DNA of 10,073 nt, taken from positions 1-10,073 of the forward strand of contig DAOUUS010000037.1 in assembly GCA_030668065.1 (NCBI GenBank). The letters run 5' to 3'. The stretch comes from Candidatus Methanophagales archaeon. GTDB taxonomy: Archaea > Halobacteriota > Syntropharchaeia > Alkanophagales > Methanospirareceae. Within the stretch, counting starts at the first letter, position 1, and each line of letters begins with the position of its first letter. The notes under the pieces are model-generated. The model was not told the origin of the DNA. It searched no databases and worked only from the letters and a program-made list of their open reading frames with translations. This document shows, piece after piece, positions 1 to 5,487 of the stretch. Made by a program: the position numbers and the translations under genes.

Positions 1-643
1 ATAATCATACTTGGCCGGCTGCCCGGGCGAAGCAGGGTGGGGTGTTCTTGTCTCTGCAATTAACTGCTTTGGAGATTCGTCCAGGCATATAACCGGATGT
101 CGTGGATCATATACCATTTCCAGATTCGCAAACATTGTTACCGTTTTGCTCCGGTGGAATTGCCCATCCTTTTCGTTGCCAAGCCAAGGATTGATTTCGT
201 TTTTTTTAGAACCCGGCGTACTGCTTCAGGGGAGATGCCGTCAGTATAACCAAGCTCGACAACTTTGTCGGCTAACAACCTCAGAGACCATCTCGCAAAG
301 CCTTCAGGAGGCTCACTGCAACTCACTGCAACCAAATGGGCTTCAAAATCGCCATCCACTTTTTTAGCGTAGATACGGCTTCCCTTTTTCCCGTTGAGGG
401 CAACCTCAATACCTTCCTCGACAAATCGCGTCTTCACGCGGTCAATCTTTCTCATACTTATGTTCAGGACACAGGCAATTTCTTCGTTGGTCGAACGTTT
501 CATCTGATACTCACCCCCCTCATCGCACCCAAGTAGAACCAGTGCGCTCTAGGATTTTCTGTGATTTGTGTTCGCCCTTTGGAAGTAACTGCGCCAAGAG
601 CTTCGTGCTCCTCTTTCGCAAGTGTCACGATGTATTTCTTCAT
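1..643 (-). pseudogene. IS630-family transposase, frame-broken and cut by the window edge
   Basis: Transposase of the IS630 (Tc1/mariner-like DDE) family, read in three successive frames. The N-terminus starts at an ATG at 641-643 behind a GGAGG (651-655, 7 nt spacing) and reads MKKYIVTLAKEEHEALGAV, a typical IS630 opening. The frame changes around 541-550 (one base missing or two extra) and continues as LVLLGCDEGGEYQMKRSTNE, the helix-turn-helix region, then FVEEGIEVALNGKKGSR and PPEGFARWSLRLLADKVVEL. A second, -1, change lies in a run of eight A (minus strand) near 201-208. The last frame reads KKNEINPWLGNEKDGQF, then VICLDESPKQLIAETRTP, which holds the first catalytic Asp region, and stays open to base 1. 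The rest of the DDE domain is outside the window. The family is assigned from remembered consensus. Two frame changes favour a dead copy, though the A-run alone could be programmed frameshifting. Confidence 0.8.
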
Positions 644-650
644 ACTCAAT

Positions 651-655
651 CCTCC
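651..655 (-). promoter_or_regulatory. Ribosome binding site of the IS630 transposase
   Basis: GGAGG on the minus strand, 7 nt before the ATG at 643. It fixes the start of the transposase reading frame even though the longest uninterrupted piece of the gene starts further downstream, at the internal Met at 503. Confidence 0.6.
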
Positions 656-700
656 AAGGTTAATTATGAAGAACATACATTATATCTCTTACGACCTTAC

Positions 701-853
701 ATGATTGACATGACACTAGTCAATAACACCTATCACGAGGATTTTCGCCAATTTTTCGATGCAACGGAGAGTTTCTTTAACAATTTGGACGAACATCATC
801 AGGAACTAACCAGTCTATTGACGCAAAAGTTCCAAATTATACATGCGGAGTAG
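701..853 (+). pseudogene. C-terminal fragment of a second transposase (IS630/DDE type)
   Basis: About 50 codons ending at TAG 851-853. The peptide MTLVNNTYHEDFRQFFDATE, followed by SFFNNLDEHHQELTSLLTQK and ending FQIIHAE, resembles the extreme C-terminus of IS630-type DDE transposases, where an (N)xYxxxFxxF stretch is followed by FFxN(L/I), then ELxSLLTxxFxII. No catalytic domain lies upstream in this frame; the upstream bases are instead the start region of the minus-strand IS630 gene. The simplest reading is an older element truncated by insertion of the minus-strand element, whose end should fall between about 656 and 710. The longer open frame reaching back to 542 is only the antisense of the other transposase. 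The family call rests on the short motif and is moderately sure. Confidence 0.5.
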
Positions 854-881
854 TATAGTTAGCCTCAACATGATTTTGAGT

Positions 882-1190
882 TTACATTTTCACCATCTGC
901 GCGTGTGGCACGCCATCAACAAAAATCACATTGGTCTCGTCGATAAACGAATTGTCCAGTGCGCATTTAATCGCTCTTGCACCCACTAAATTCGCGATGT
1001 CCGCGTGCGTCAACGAATCCACCACTTCTTCTTCTGTTACGGCTTCGCCCTTGTAGAAACTTGCTGTAATCGTAAGAGTAAACTCACCTTCGGCAAAGCT
1101 CTTCCCTACCAACTCCTCATCACATACGGCTACCAGTACGTTCAAGCCGCTGTTGTACTTCTTTATGTAAATCTTCTTTTTGGTGTACAC
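882..1190 (-). CDS. DUF424 family archaeal protein
   Basis: Small conserved archaeal protein of the DUF424 family (about 95-100 residues), biochemical role not established. Characteristic stretches are KKYNSGLNVLVAVCDEELVG, GKSFAEGEFTLTITASFYKG, HADIANLVGARAIKCAL and the C-terminal DETNVIFVDGVPHAQMVKM, which end the protein exactly as the family does. The start is uncertain. A GTG at 1188-1190 gives a family-length protein beginning just before the conserved IYIKKYNSG; ATGs at 1217 and 1241 would add 9 and 17 residues of unconserved sequence. None has a clear Shine-Dalgarno sequence. The gene is divergent from tRNA-Ile, with an AT-rich promoter region between them, and its 3' end faces the transposon debris. 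Confidence 0.85.
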   Translation of the reverse strand: MYTKKKIYIKKYNSGLNVLVAVCDEELVGKSFAEGEFTLTITASFYKGEAVTEEEVVDSLTHADIANLVGARAIKCALDNSFIDETNVIFVDGVPHAQMVKM

Positions 1191-1277
1191 ATTAAACAAT
1201 ATTGAATAGGAGTTCATAAAAGAAAAGTTTTTCCAAAACAATTCTTAAATCTTAAAGGACTATGCGTTATCAAACCA

Positions 1278-1288
1278 TTAAATATATA
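1278..1288. promoter_or_regulatory. Shared TATA-like promoter region between DUF424 gene and tRNA-Ile
   Basis: TTAAATATATA, nearly symmetrical and readable as an archaeal TATA box on either strand. In the plus direction it lies about 50 bases before the tRNA-Ile 5' end, implying a leader of roughly 25 nt. In the minus direction initiation would fall near 1253, upstream of every possible DUF424 start. No strong purine-rich BRE is obvious on either side, so strength and direction are inference. Confidence 0.45.
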
Positions 1289-1334
1289 GGGTAAAATAGA
1301 ACTGGCAAATTAGGAGAAGATGTGTAAATAAGAA

Positions 1335-1409
1335 GGGCCCGTAGCTTAGTCTGGTTGGAGCGCTCGGCTGATAACCGAGAGGCCCGGAGTTCAAATCTCC
1401 GCGGGCCCA
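1335..1409 (+). tRNA. tRNA-Ile (GAT anticodon)
   Basis: Complete cloverleaf: a 7-bp acceptor stem GGGCCCG/CGGGCCC (1335-1341 with 1402-1408), discriminator A at 1409, D-arm GCTT/GAGC, anticodon stem CTCGG/CCGAG with loop CTGATAA giving anticodon GAT (1370-1372), and T-arm CGGAG/CTCCG with loop TTCAAAT. It decodes the isoleucine codons AUC/AUU. No intron is seen and no CCA is encoded. A T-rich stretch about 5-18 bases after the 3' end could terminate transcription. Confidence 0.97.
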
Positions 1410-1413
1410 TCCG

Positions 1414-1427
1414 CACTTTTCCTTTTT
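1414..1427 (+). terminator. T-rich tract after tRNA-Ile
   Basis: CACTTTTCCTTTTTAC immediately follows the tRNA. Archaeal termination commonly needs only an oligo-T tract. Read-through into mmp6 remains possible, because no clear TATA box is visible between the tRNA and mmp6. Confidence 0.35.
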
Positions 1428-1513
1428 ACAAAAAAAAGACCTGTGCTAAAAGGAAACAAAAGGGGAATAAAGTCATTGAGAAGGCAGTTTCATCAAAAAA
1501 TGGAGAAATGGAA

Positions 1514-1882
1514 ATGGGCATTGAAACAAGACTAATTTTAATCTCACCGGATTCAGATATAACACCTGCGCAGATGAAGAGTAGAATTTTGTCTTTAATT
1601 AGCGAAGACGTGGCGGGTATCGCTAGTGCGGATGTTATACTAAAAGAGACGTGTTATGGTGCGTTAGTAGAGGGCGAAGCGGAGAAAGTGAGGGCGATAG
1701 TGCGAGAAGTGAGGCATATGGATGAGCACGGCATTTTCTCTAAACCACGTGGTTTTCCTATCGGAGATACGCGGGTGTGCCGTGCGACACGAAAGGGTGG
1801 TCCGAGGCCGGGGTTTCACCAGTTGGAGCTTGAAATCGGGCTGTTGCCTAAAGTGCGAGAAGCGTTGGATAAAATAGGATAA
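1514..1882 (+). CDS. mmp6: Putative methanogenesis marker protein 6 (DUF2102-like)
   Basis: A 122-residue protein recognised as methanogenesis marker protein 6, found in genomes encoding methyl-coenzyme M reductase; its exact biochemical role is not settled. Seen motifs: RLILISPDSDITP at the N-terminus (residues 6-18), ILKETCYGALVEGE (42-55, with Cys47), then FSKPRGFPIGDTRVCRATR (75-93) and PRPGFHQLELE (97-107). I chose the ATG at 1514 because GGAG at 1502-1505 sits 8 nt before it and the conserved RLILISPDSD follows at once. The alternative ATG at 1508 is too close to that GGAG, and the open frame upstream runs through the tRNA. It is the first gene of a plus-strand run, 26 bp before fae-hps. 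Assignment is from remembered family motifs, without a search. Confidence 0.78.
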   Translation: MGIETRLILISPDSDITPAQMKSRILSLISEDVAGIASADVILKETCYGALVEGEAEKVRAIVREVRHMDEHGIFSKPRGFPIGDTRVCRATRKGGPRPGFHQLELEIGLLPKVREALDKIG

Positions 1883-1908
1883 GATAAAATAATAGAGAGA
1901 AAACAAAA

Positions 1909-3114
1909 ATGGTGAGTGATAAAGTTGCTATGTATGTGGGCGAAGCGTTGGTAGGAGAAGGTTCGGAAGTAGCACATATTGATTTGATGATAGGGGACAA
2001 GTACGGGCCTGTGGGTGCGGCATTCGCGAATGCAATCAGTCAGTTGTCAGTGGGGCACACGCCGATATTTGCGGTGCTAAGGCCGAATCTACCGGTTAAA
2101 CCATCTACACTGATCGTGCCGAAGGTTACCGTGCAGAACATGAAGGATGCGGAGAAGATATTTGGGCCTGCACAGAGTGCAATAGCGAAAGCAGTTGCGG
2201 ATTCTGTGGAAGAAGGGGTGTTACAGGCGGATAAAGCAGAGGATCTTATGATAATCGTAAGCGTGTTCCTGCATCCCCATGCAAAGGATTATAATAAGAT
2301 CTACCGGTTCAATTACGGCGCTGCGAAGTTAGCGATAAAACGTGCGATGGATGGATTCCCGGATATAACGAAGGTGCTGTATGAGAAAGACAGGTCGAGA
2401 CACCCGTCACTGGGTATGAAAGTGACGAAGTTATGGGACCCCCCATATTTGCAGGTCGCTATGGACATCCCGAACTGGGAGCACATTGAACGGGTAGTGA
2501 AAGAGTTACCGAGGAACGACCACCTGATTATAGAGGCAGGTACGCCGCTGATAAAGAGATACGGGGTGGACATAGTAGGAAAGATAAAGGAGATAAAGCC
2601 CGAAACGTTTGTGATTGCGGATTTGAAAACGCTTGATACTGGCAACTTAGAGGTGAGGATGGTTTCGGATGCCGGTGCGGATGCCGTAGTAATTTCAGGC
2701 TTAGCGCCCCATCAGACGATAGAGAAAGCGGTAGCAGAAACGAGAAAGACGGGCATCTATTCCAGCCTGGATATGTTGAACGTTGCAGACCCGATAGAAG
2801 TGATTAAAGGATTGCACAAAAGCGGATTTATGCCGGATGTAATAGAATTGCACCGTGCGATAGATGTGGAACAGGATGAGCAGCATGCCTGGGGCAATAT
2901 CAACGAGATAAAACAGATAGACGGTAAGGTACTGGTAGCAGTGGCTGGCGGAGTACGGGAAGAAACCGCGCCGGAAGCGCTGGAAGGCGGTGCTGATATT
3001 TTAATCGTGGGTCGCGGCATAACGAATGCGAAGGATGTAGAAGGAGTAAGCCGCCGGTTTTTGAGGTTGATGAAGGACGAGATAGACCAGTACAGGGTGA
3101 TGACCGATTTCTGA
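1909..3114 (+). CDS. fae-hps: Bifunctional formaldehyde-activating enzyme / 3-hexulose-6-phosphate synthase
   Basis: Cytoplasmic two-domain enzyme of 401 residues, the usual archaeal fusion. The N-terminal Fae domain (about 1-165) condenses formaldehyde with tetrahydromethanopterin; it shows GEALVGEGSEVAHIDLMIG with the family's catalytic His at residue 23, and KPSTLIVPKVTV (65-76). The C-terminal Hps domain (about 175-400) interconverts formaldehyde plus ribulose-5-phosphate and hexulose-6-phosphate. It has IEAGTPLIKRYG (208-219), the DxKxxD metal/phosphate motif ADLKTLDTG (Asp238, Lys240, Asp243), VAVAGGV (343-349) and the phosphate-gripping IVGRGIT (366-372). In archaea lacking the oxidative pentose-phosphate pathway the Hps direction is thought to supply ribulose-5-phosphate, with Fae removing the formaldehyde. 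No strong Shine-Dalgarno is seen; the gene follows mmp6 closely and leuD begins 16 bp after it. Confidence 0.96.
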   Translation: MVSDKVAMYVGEALVGEGSEVAHIDLMIGDKYGPVGAAFANAISQLSVGHTPIFAVLRPNLPVKPSTLIVPKVTVQNMKDAEKIFGPAQSAIAKAVADSVEEGVLQADKAEDLMIIVSVFLHPHAKDYNKIYRFNYGAAKLAIKRAMDGFPDITKVLYEKDRSRHPSLGMKVTKLWDPPYLQVAMDIPNWEHIERVVKELPRNDHLIIEAGTPLIKRYGVDIVGKIKEIKPETFVIADLKTLDTGNLEVRMVSDAGADAVVISGLAPHQTIEKAVAETRKTGIYSSLDMLNVADPIEVIKGLHKSGFMPDVIELHRAIDVEQDEQHAWGNINEIKQIDGKVLVAVAGGVREETAPEALEGGADILIVGRGITNAKDVEGVSRRFLRLMKDEIDQYRVMTDF

Positions 3115-3130
3115 GTTACTTAGATTAGAC

Positions 3131-3610
3131 ATGACAGCGAAAACTTGGAAATTTGGGGATAATGTAGATACGGACCAGATAATCCCGGCGGAATATCTGA
3201 CTACGGGAGACGCGCAGAAGCTGGCAGCTCATGCGTTCGCAAAAGTAAGACCGGAATTCGCAACAGAAGTGCACGCAGGTGACGTTATCGTGGCAGCCGC
3301 GAATTTCGGATGTGGTAGTTCGCGGGAGCATGCGCCACGTGCATTAATCGGTGCGGGTATAAGTTGCGTGATTGCAAAGAGCTTTGCACGGATATTCTTC
3401 CGGAATTCTATTAATATCGGGTTGCCGTTAGTCGAGGCAGACGTCTTCGACCGGATAGAAGAAGGGGACGAAATAGAGATAAGTTTTGACGAAGGGCTGA
3501 TAAAGGATCGTACAAAGGGCGAAGAATACAGGTACAACCCGCTACCGGAATTCATGCAGAAGTTATTGGATAGCGGCGGGTTGATTCCTTATATTAAGAG
3601 GCAGAAATGA
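3131..3610 (+). CDS. leuD: 3-isopropylmalate dehydratase / homoaconitase-type small subunit (LeuD/HacB)
   Basis: Small, swivelling subunit (159 residues) of a two-subunit aconitase-family hydro-lyase; the Fe-S large subunit is not in the window. It opens with WKFGDNVDTDQIIPAEYLTT, and has NFGCGSSREHAPRALIGAG (58-76), SFARIFFRNSINIGLPL and the C-terminal DSGGLIPYIK. In archaea the loop after IIPAxYL helps separate isopropylmalate isomerase (leucine) from homoaconitase (2-oxosuberate/coenzyme B); methanogen homoaconitases carry YLRT and some isopropylmalate isomerases YLVY. This protein has YLTT at 22-25, keeping the final Thr but not the Arg, so the substrate cannot be fixed from sequence alone. 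Its stop overlaps the argC start by 4 bp, implying translational coupling. Confidence 0.88.
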   Translation: MTAKTWKFGDNVDTDQIIPAEYLTTGDAQKLAAHAFAKVRPEFATEVHAGDVIVAAANFGCGSSREHAPRALIGAGISCVIAKSFARIFFRNSINIGLPLVEADVFDRIEEGDEIEISFDEGLIKDRTKGEEYRYNPLPEFMQKLLDSGGLIPYIKRQK

Positions 3611-4608
3611 TAAGAGCAGGAATAATCGGCGGAACGGGCTACACGGGTATTGAGTTAATACGGCTGCTCGTGATGCACCCCGAAATAGATTTAGCGGTAG
3701 TAACGTCACGGAGATACAAAGGTGAGAAGGTAAGCAAGGTGTACCCACACCTGTTCCCTTTTATAGAGCTCGAATACGAAGACGTAGATACGAAAGAGAT
3801 AGCCAAAAGAAGCGATATTGTATTCGTGGCGGTGCCTCATGGAACGGCGATGGACTACGTACCGGGGTTAATGGCACAAGGCGTGACTGTGATAGACTTG
3901 AGTGCGGACTACCGGCTGAAGAAGGCGGAATATGAACGGGTCTACAAACGTAAACACAAGGACAAAGAGGAGCGAGAAGCGGTATACGGGCTGACGGAAC
4001 TGCATCCCGAAGTAGCAGAAGCAGATTTGGTTGCGAATCCCGGCTGCTATCCCACGGGTGCTATACTTGCGGTTGCGCCATTAGTGAAAGCGGGACTGGT
4101 GAGCCAAGTAGTGTTCGATTCGAAGTCCGGGATTTCGGGTGCGGGTACAGAACCGTCTGAAACGTCTCATTTCCCTAATCTTGCGGAGAATATCATTCCT
4201 TATAAAATCACGGAGCACCGGCATGTAGCTGAGATGAGAAACGAGTTAGGTGTGAAAGTGAGTTTTACGCCGCATGTCATTCCTTCTATAAGGGGCATAC
4301 TTACCACCGCGCATGTATTCTTAGCAGAAGAAAAAAAACGTGAGGAACTCGAAGCGATATACAAGCTGTTTTACGCGGGTAAAAGATTTGTACGGCTCAG
4401 AGAAGGCACGCCGTCATTGAGTTTCGTAAGGGGTACTAACTTCTGCGATATTGGGATTTCCGTAGAGGCGGATAGCGATCGGGTTGTTGTGGTTTCGGCT
4501 ATTGATAATCTGGTTAAAGGTGGTTCCGGGCAGGCGATTCAGAATATGAATGTGATGTTCGGGTTGGAGGAAGAGGCGGGGTTGTGGTTTCCGGGGTTGG
4601 TGCCTTGA
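3607..4608 (+). CDS. argC: N-acetyl-gamma-glutamyl-phosphate reductase
   Basis: NADPH-dependent reductase of arginine biosynthesis that converts N-acetylglutamyl-5-phosphate to the semialdehyde. At 333 residues it is of usual length. The N-terminal nucleotide-binding fold starts IRAGIIGGTGYTGIELIRLL. The catalytic Cys is Cys147 in VANPGCYPTGAIL, SKSGISGAGTEPSETSHF follows (172-189), and the conserved His motif ITEHRHVAEM covers 201-210. The C-terminal GGSGQAIQNMNVMFGL is typical. Some archaeal ArgC relatives (LysY) also act on LysW-bound substrates; no lysW or lysX is visible here, so ArgC is preferred. Start ATG 3607-3609 lies inside the ATGA shared with the leuD stop. The gene ends 62 bases before the convergent tRNA-Thr, with a hairpin between. 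Confidence 0.94.
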   Translation: MIRAGIIGGTGYTGIELIRLLVMHPEIDLAVVTSRRYKGEKVSKVYPHLFPFIELEYEDVDTKEIAKRSDIVFVAVPHGTAMDYVPGLMAQGVTVIDLSADYRLKKAEYERVYKRKHKDKEEREAVYGLTELHPEVAEADLVANPGCYPTGAILAVAPLVKAGLVSQVVFDSKSGISGAGTEPSETSHFPNLAENIIPYKITEHRHVAEMRNELGVKVSFTPHVIPSIRGILTTAHVFLAEEKKREELEAIYKLFYAGKRFVRLREGTPSLSFVRGTNFCDIGISVEADSDRVVVVSAIDNLVKGGSGQAIQNMNVMFGLEEEAGLWFPGLVP

Positions 4609-4632
4609 GTTAGGCGTGTTTGGGATAGGTTT

Positions 4633-4663
4633 AAAGCACGAATAGTTCGGCACAATGTGCTTT
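4633..4663. terminator. Hairpin between convergent argC and tRNA-Thr
   Basis: Seven-base inverted repeat AAAGCAC (4633-4639) / GTGCTTT (4657-4663) with a 17-nt loop. A competing inner hairpin GCAC-AAT-GTGC lies at 4650-4660. Its place between two converging genes suggests a bidirectional terminator. On the minus strand four T directly follow the tRNA 3' end (4666-4669), which could serve as a simple archaeal stop on their own. Confidence 0.45.
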
Positions 4664-4669
4664 ACTAAA

Positions 4670-4743
4670 AGCCTCGGGAGGGATTTGAACCCTCGACCTG
4701 CTGATTACAAATCAGCCGCTCGGCCAAGCTAAGCTACCGAGGC
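4670..4743 (-). tRNA. tRNA-Thr (TGT anticodon)
   Basis: Complete minus-strand cloverleaf: acceptor stem GCCTCGG/CCGAGGC (4737-4743 with 4671-4677), discriminator T at 4670 (usual for archaeal tRNA-Thr), D-arm GCTT/GAGC, anticodon stem GCTGA/TCAGC with loop TTTGTAA giving anticodon TGT (4707-4709 on the plus strand reads ACA), and T-arm GAGGG/CCCTC with loop TTCAAAT. It decodes ACA and probably other threonine codons. No intron, no encoded CCA. Confidence 0.96.
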
Positions 4744-4763
4744 ACAGATTTTATTCGCTTACT

Positions 4764-4775
4764 CTTTATATTTAT
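4764..4775 (-). promoter_or_regulatory. TATA box of tRNA-Thr
   Basis: Reads ATAAATATAAAG on the minus strand. Its centre lies about 27 bases before the first base of the tRNA, the normal archaeal TATA-to-start distance, so transcription would begin at or very near the mature 5' end. An A-rich stretch lies just upstream. Confidence 0.65.
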
Positions 4776-4863
4776 TTTTTGTTTATGTAATAGACTGTAA
4801 GTGTGGTGGGCTATTAAGAAGTTTATGGCATCAAAATTGAGCTGGTGCAAAACGAAATGACGG

Positions 4864-4905
4864 AAAGCCAAAAACCGTACCATCCTCGACGGTTTGTTAG
4901 GCTTT
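4864..4905 (-). terminator. Stem-loop at the 3' end of the RDD gene
   Basis: Nested inverted repeat: outer arms AAAGCC (4864-4869) / GGCTTT (4900-4905), inner arms AAACCGT (4872-4878) / ACGGTTT (4889-4895), with a 10-nt loop. The outer right arm overlaps the TAA stop of the RDD gene (4904-4906), so the structure starts at the very end of the coding region. A T-containing stretch follows on the minus strand. Terminator or 3'-end stabiliser is the likely role. Confidence 0.5.
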
Positions 4906-5290
4906 ACGCTACCACAACGTACGTACCCGCGATTTTATCGTGCCAGCCTTGTTTATCTTTATCAATCAAGAGCCAAAGGTAGCCCATACCTACTACCAGA
5001 CCGGATATGATCATACCAACCGCGCGGAGAAACCCTTTTCTATATCCTATCGGGTAGGTCTCATCTGTTCCACATAGCTTTATCTTCATTGCTTTCATAC
5101 CGAGTGACTGCCCCTTACCGAAGAGATAAGTAAAGTACCCAATCGAGATTGGTAATCCGATAAAAGATGCAACCCGGTACTCAACACCGCTTGTCATAGC
5201 AATGAACATCAAAGCATAGCCAATCAGATTCAAAATAATTGCGTCTATGACATACGAGACAAACCTTATCCCGATACTTGCTTTTTCCAT
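4904..5290 (-). CDS. RDD family integral membrane protein
   Basis: Small membrane protein of 128 residues, the length of a single RDD domain, with about three transmembrane helices (roughly 10-32, 38-57 and 88-110). The naming residues are seen: Arg9 and Asp16 in GIRFVSYVIDAIILNL, then GKGQSLGMKAMKIKL (58-72), and the C-terminal DKDKQGWHDKIAGTYVV with its Asp and His. Molecular function is generally unknown; some relatives have been linked to ion or metabolite transport, which cannot be carried over here. Start ATG 5290 is backed by AAAGGAG 9 nt upstream. The gene lies 197 bases after the sugar dehydrogenase and has its own TATA-like sequence with a palindrome just upstream, so it is probably transcribed alone. 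Confidence 0.88.
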   Translation of the reverse strand: MEKASIGIRFVSYVIDAIILNLIGYALMFIAMTSGVEYRVASFIGLPISIGYFTYLFGKGQSLGMKAMKIKLCGTDETYPIGYRKGFLRAVGMIISGLVVGMGYLWLLIDKDKQGWHDKIAGTYVVVA

Positions 5291-5299
5291 TCGTATCTA

Positions 5300-5303
5300 C
5301 TCC
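5300..5303 (-). promoter_or_regulatory. Ribosome binding site of the RDD gene
   Basis: GGAG (within AAAAGGAG on the minus strand), 9 nt before the ATG at 5290. It supports this start codon. Confidence 0.6.
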
Positions 5304-5337
5304 TTTTAGCTTTGCGTTTGCTTAATACCTATTCCTA

Positions 5338-5350
5338 CTTATTTTAAAAC
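5338..5350 (-). promoter_or_regulatory. TATA-like box of the RDD gene
   Basis: GTTTTAAAATAAG on the minus strand, centred about 54 bases before the RDD start codon. Initiation would fall near 5317 and leave a leader of about 27 nt that contains the ribosome binding site. Prediction by spacing and composition only. Confidence 0.45.
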
Positions 5351-5351
5351 C

Positions 5352-5379
5352 CATGAAAGACAATAAGAAATGTCTTATG
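5352..5379. repeat. Inverted repeat upstream of the RDD promoter
   Basis: AAGACA (5357-5362) / TGTCTT (5371-5376) with an 8-nt A-rich spacer, extended by CAT (5352-5354) / ATG (5377-5379) across a two-base bulge. It sits directly upstream of the proposed TATA box, where archaeal activators often bind, so an operator is possible. No regulator is known. Confidence 0.35.
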
Positions 5380-5408
5380 AATAGTAAGCGAAATAATATT
5401 AGGACTCT

Positions 5409-5462
5409 ACACGATTTACACTGATTTACTTTCTTCTGCGTTAATCTGCGTTAATCGGTGTC
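5409..5462. repeat. Imperfect palindrome with 10-bp periodicity
   Basis: The right half has two perfect tandem copies of TGCGTTAATC (5437-5446 and 5447-5456), then GGTGTC. The left half, ACACGATTTACACTGATTTA (5409-5428), is a degenerate inverted copy of the same unit: the reverse complement of the right half begins GACACCGATTAACGCAGATT, matching the left half with one gap and scattered changes. The array lies between the 3' end of the sugar dehydrogenase and the RDD promoter region. Function unknown; it could be a dispersed intergenic repeat, a protein-binding array or a degenerate mobile-element end. Confidence 0.6.
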
Positions 5463-5487
5463 AATAATTTATTTTCTCGTAAGCTGT

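Noticed and set aside
542..700. Plus-strand open frame upstream of the transposase fragment as an independent gene
   Set aside because: It is antisense to the 5' part of the IS630 transposase, starts with GTG without a ribosome binding site, and only the part after about 701 resembles a known protein.
864..880. CTCAA/TTGAG hairpin between the transposase fragment and the DUF424 gene as a terminator
   Set aside because: The stem is only 5 bp of weak pairs with no clear T-tract on either side. Chance is likely.
1355..1513. Long N-terminal extension of the mmp6 frame
   Set aside because: It runs through most of the tRNA-Ile gene and a T-rich tract. The Shine-Dalgarno sequence and family motifs place the start at 1514.
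1909..3114. Internal minus-strand open frames across fae-hps and leuD
   Set aside because: They are antisense to well-conserved coding regions, and their translations are low-complexity with no recognisable domain.
5437..5456. CRISPR array
   Set aside because: The two tandem 10-bp copies have no spacers and units are far too short for CRISPR repeats.
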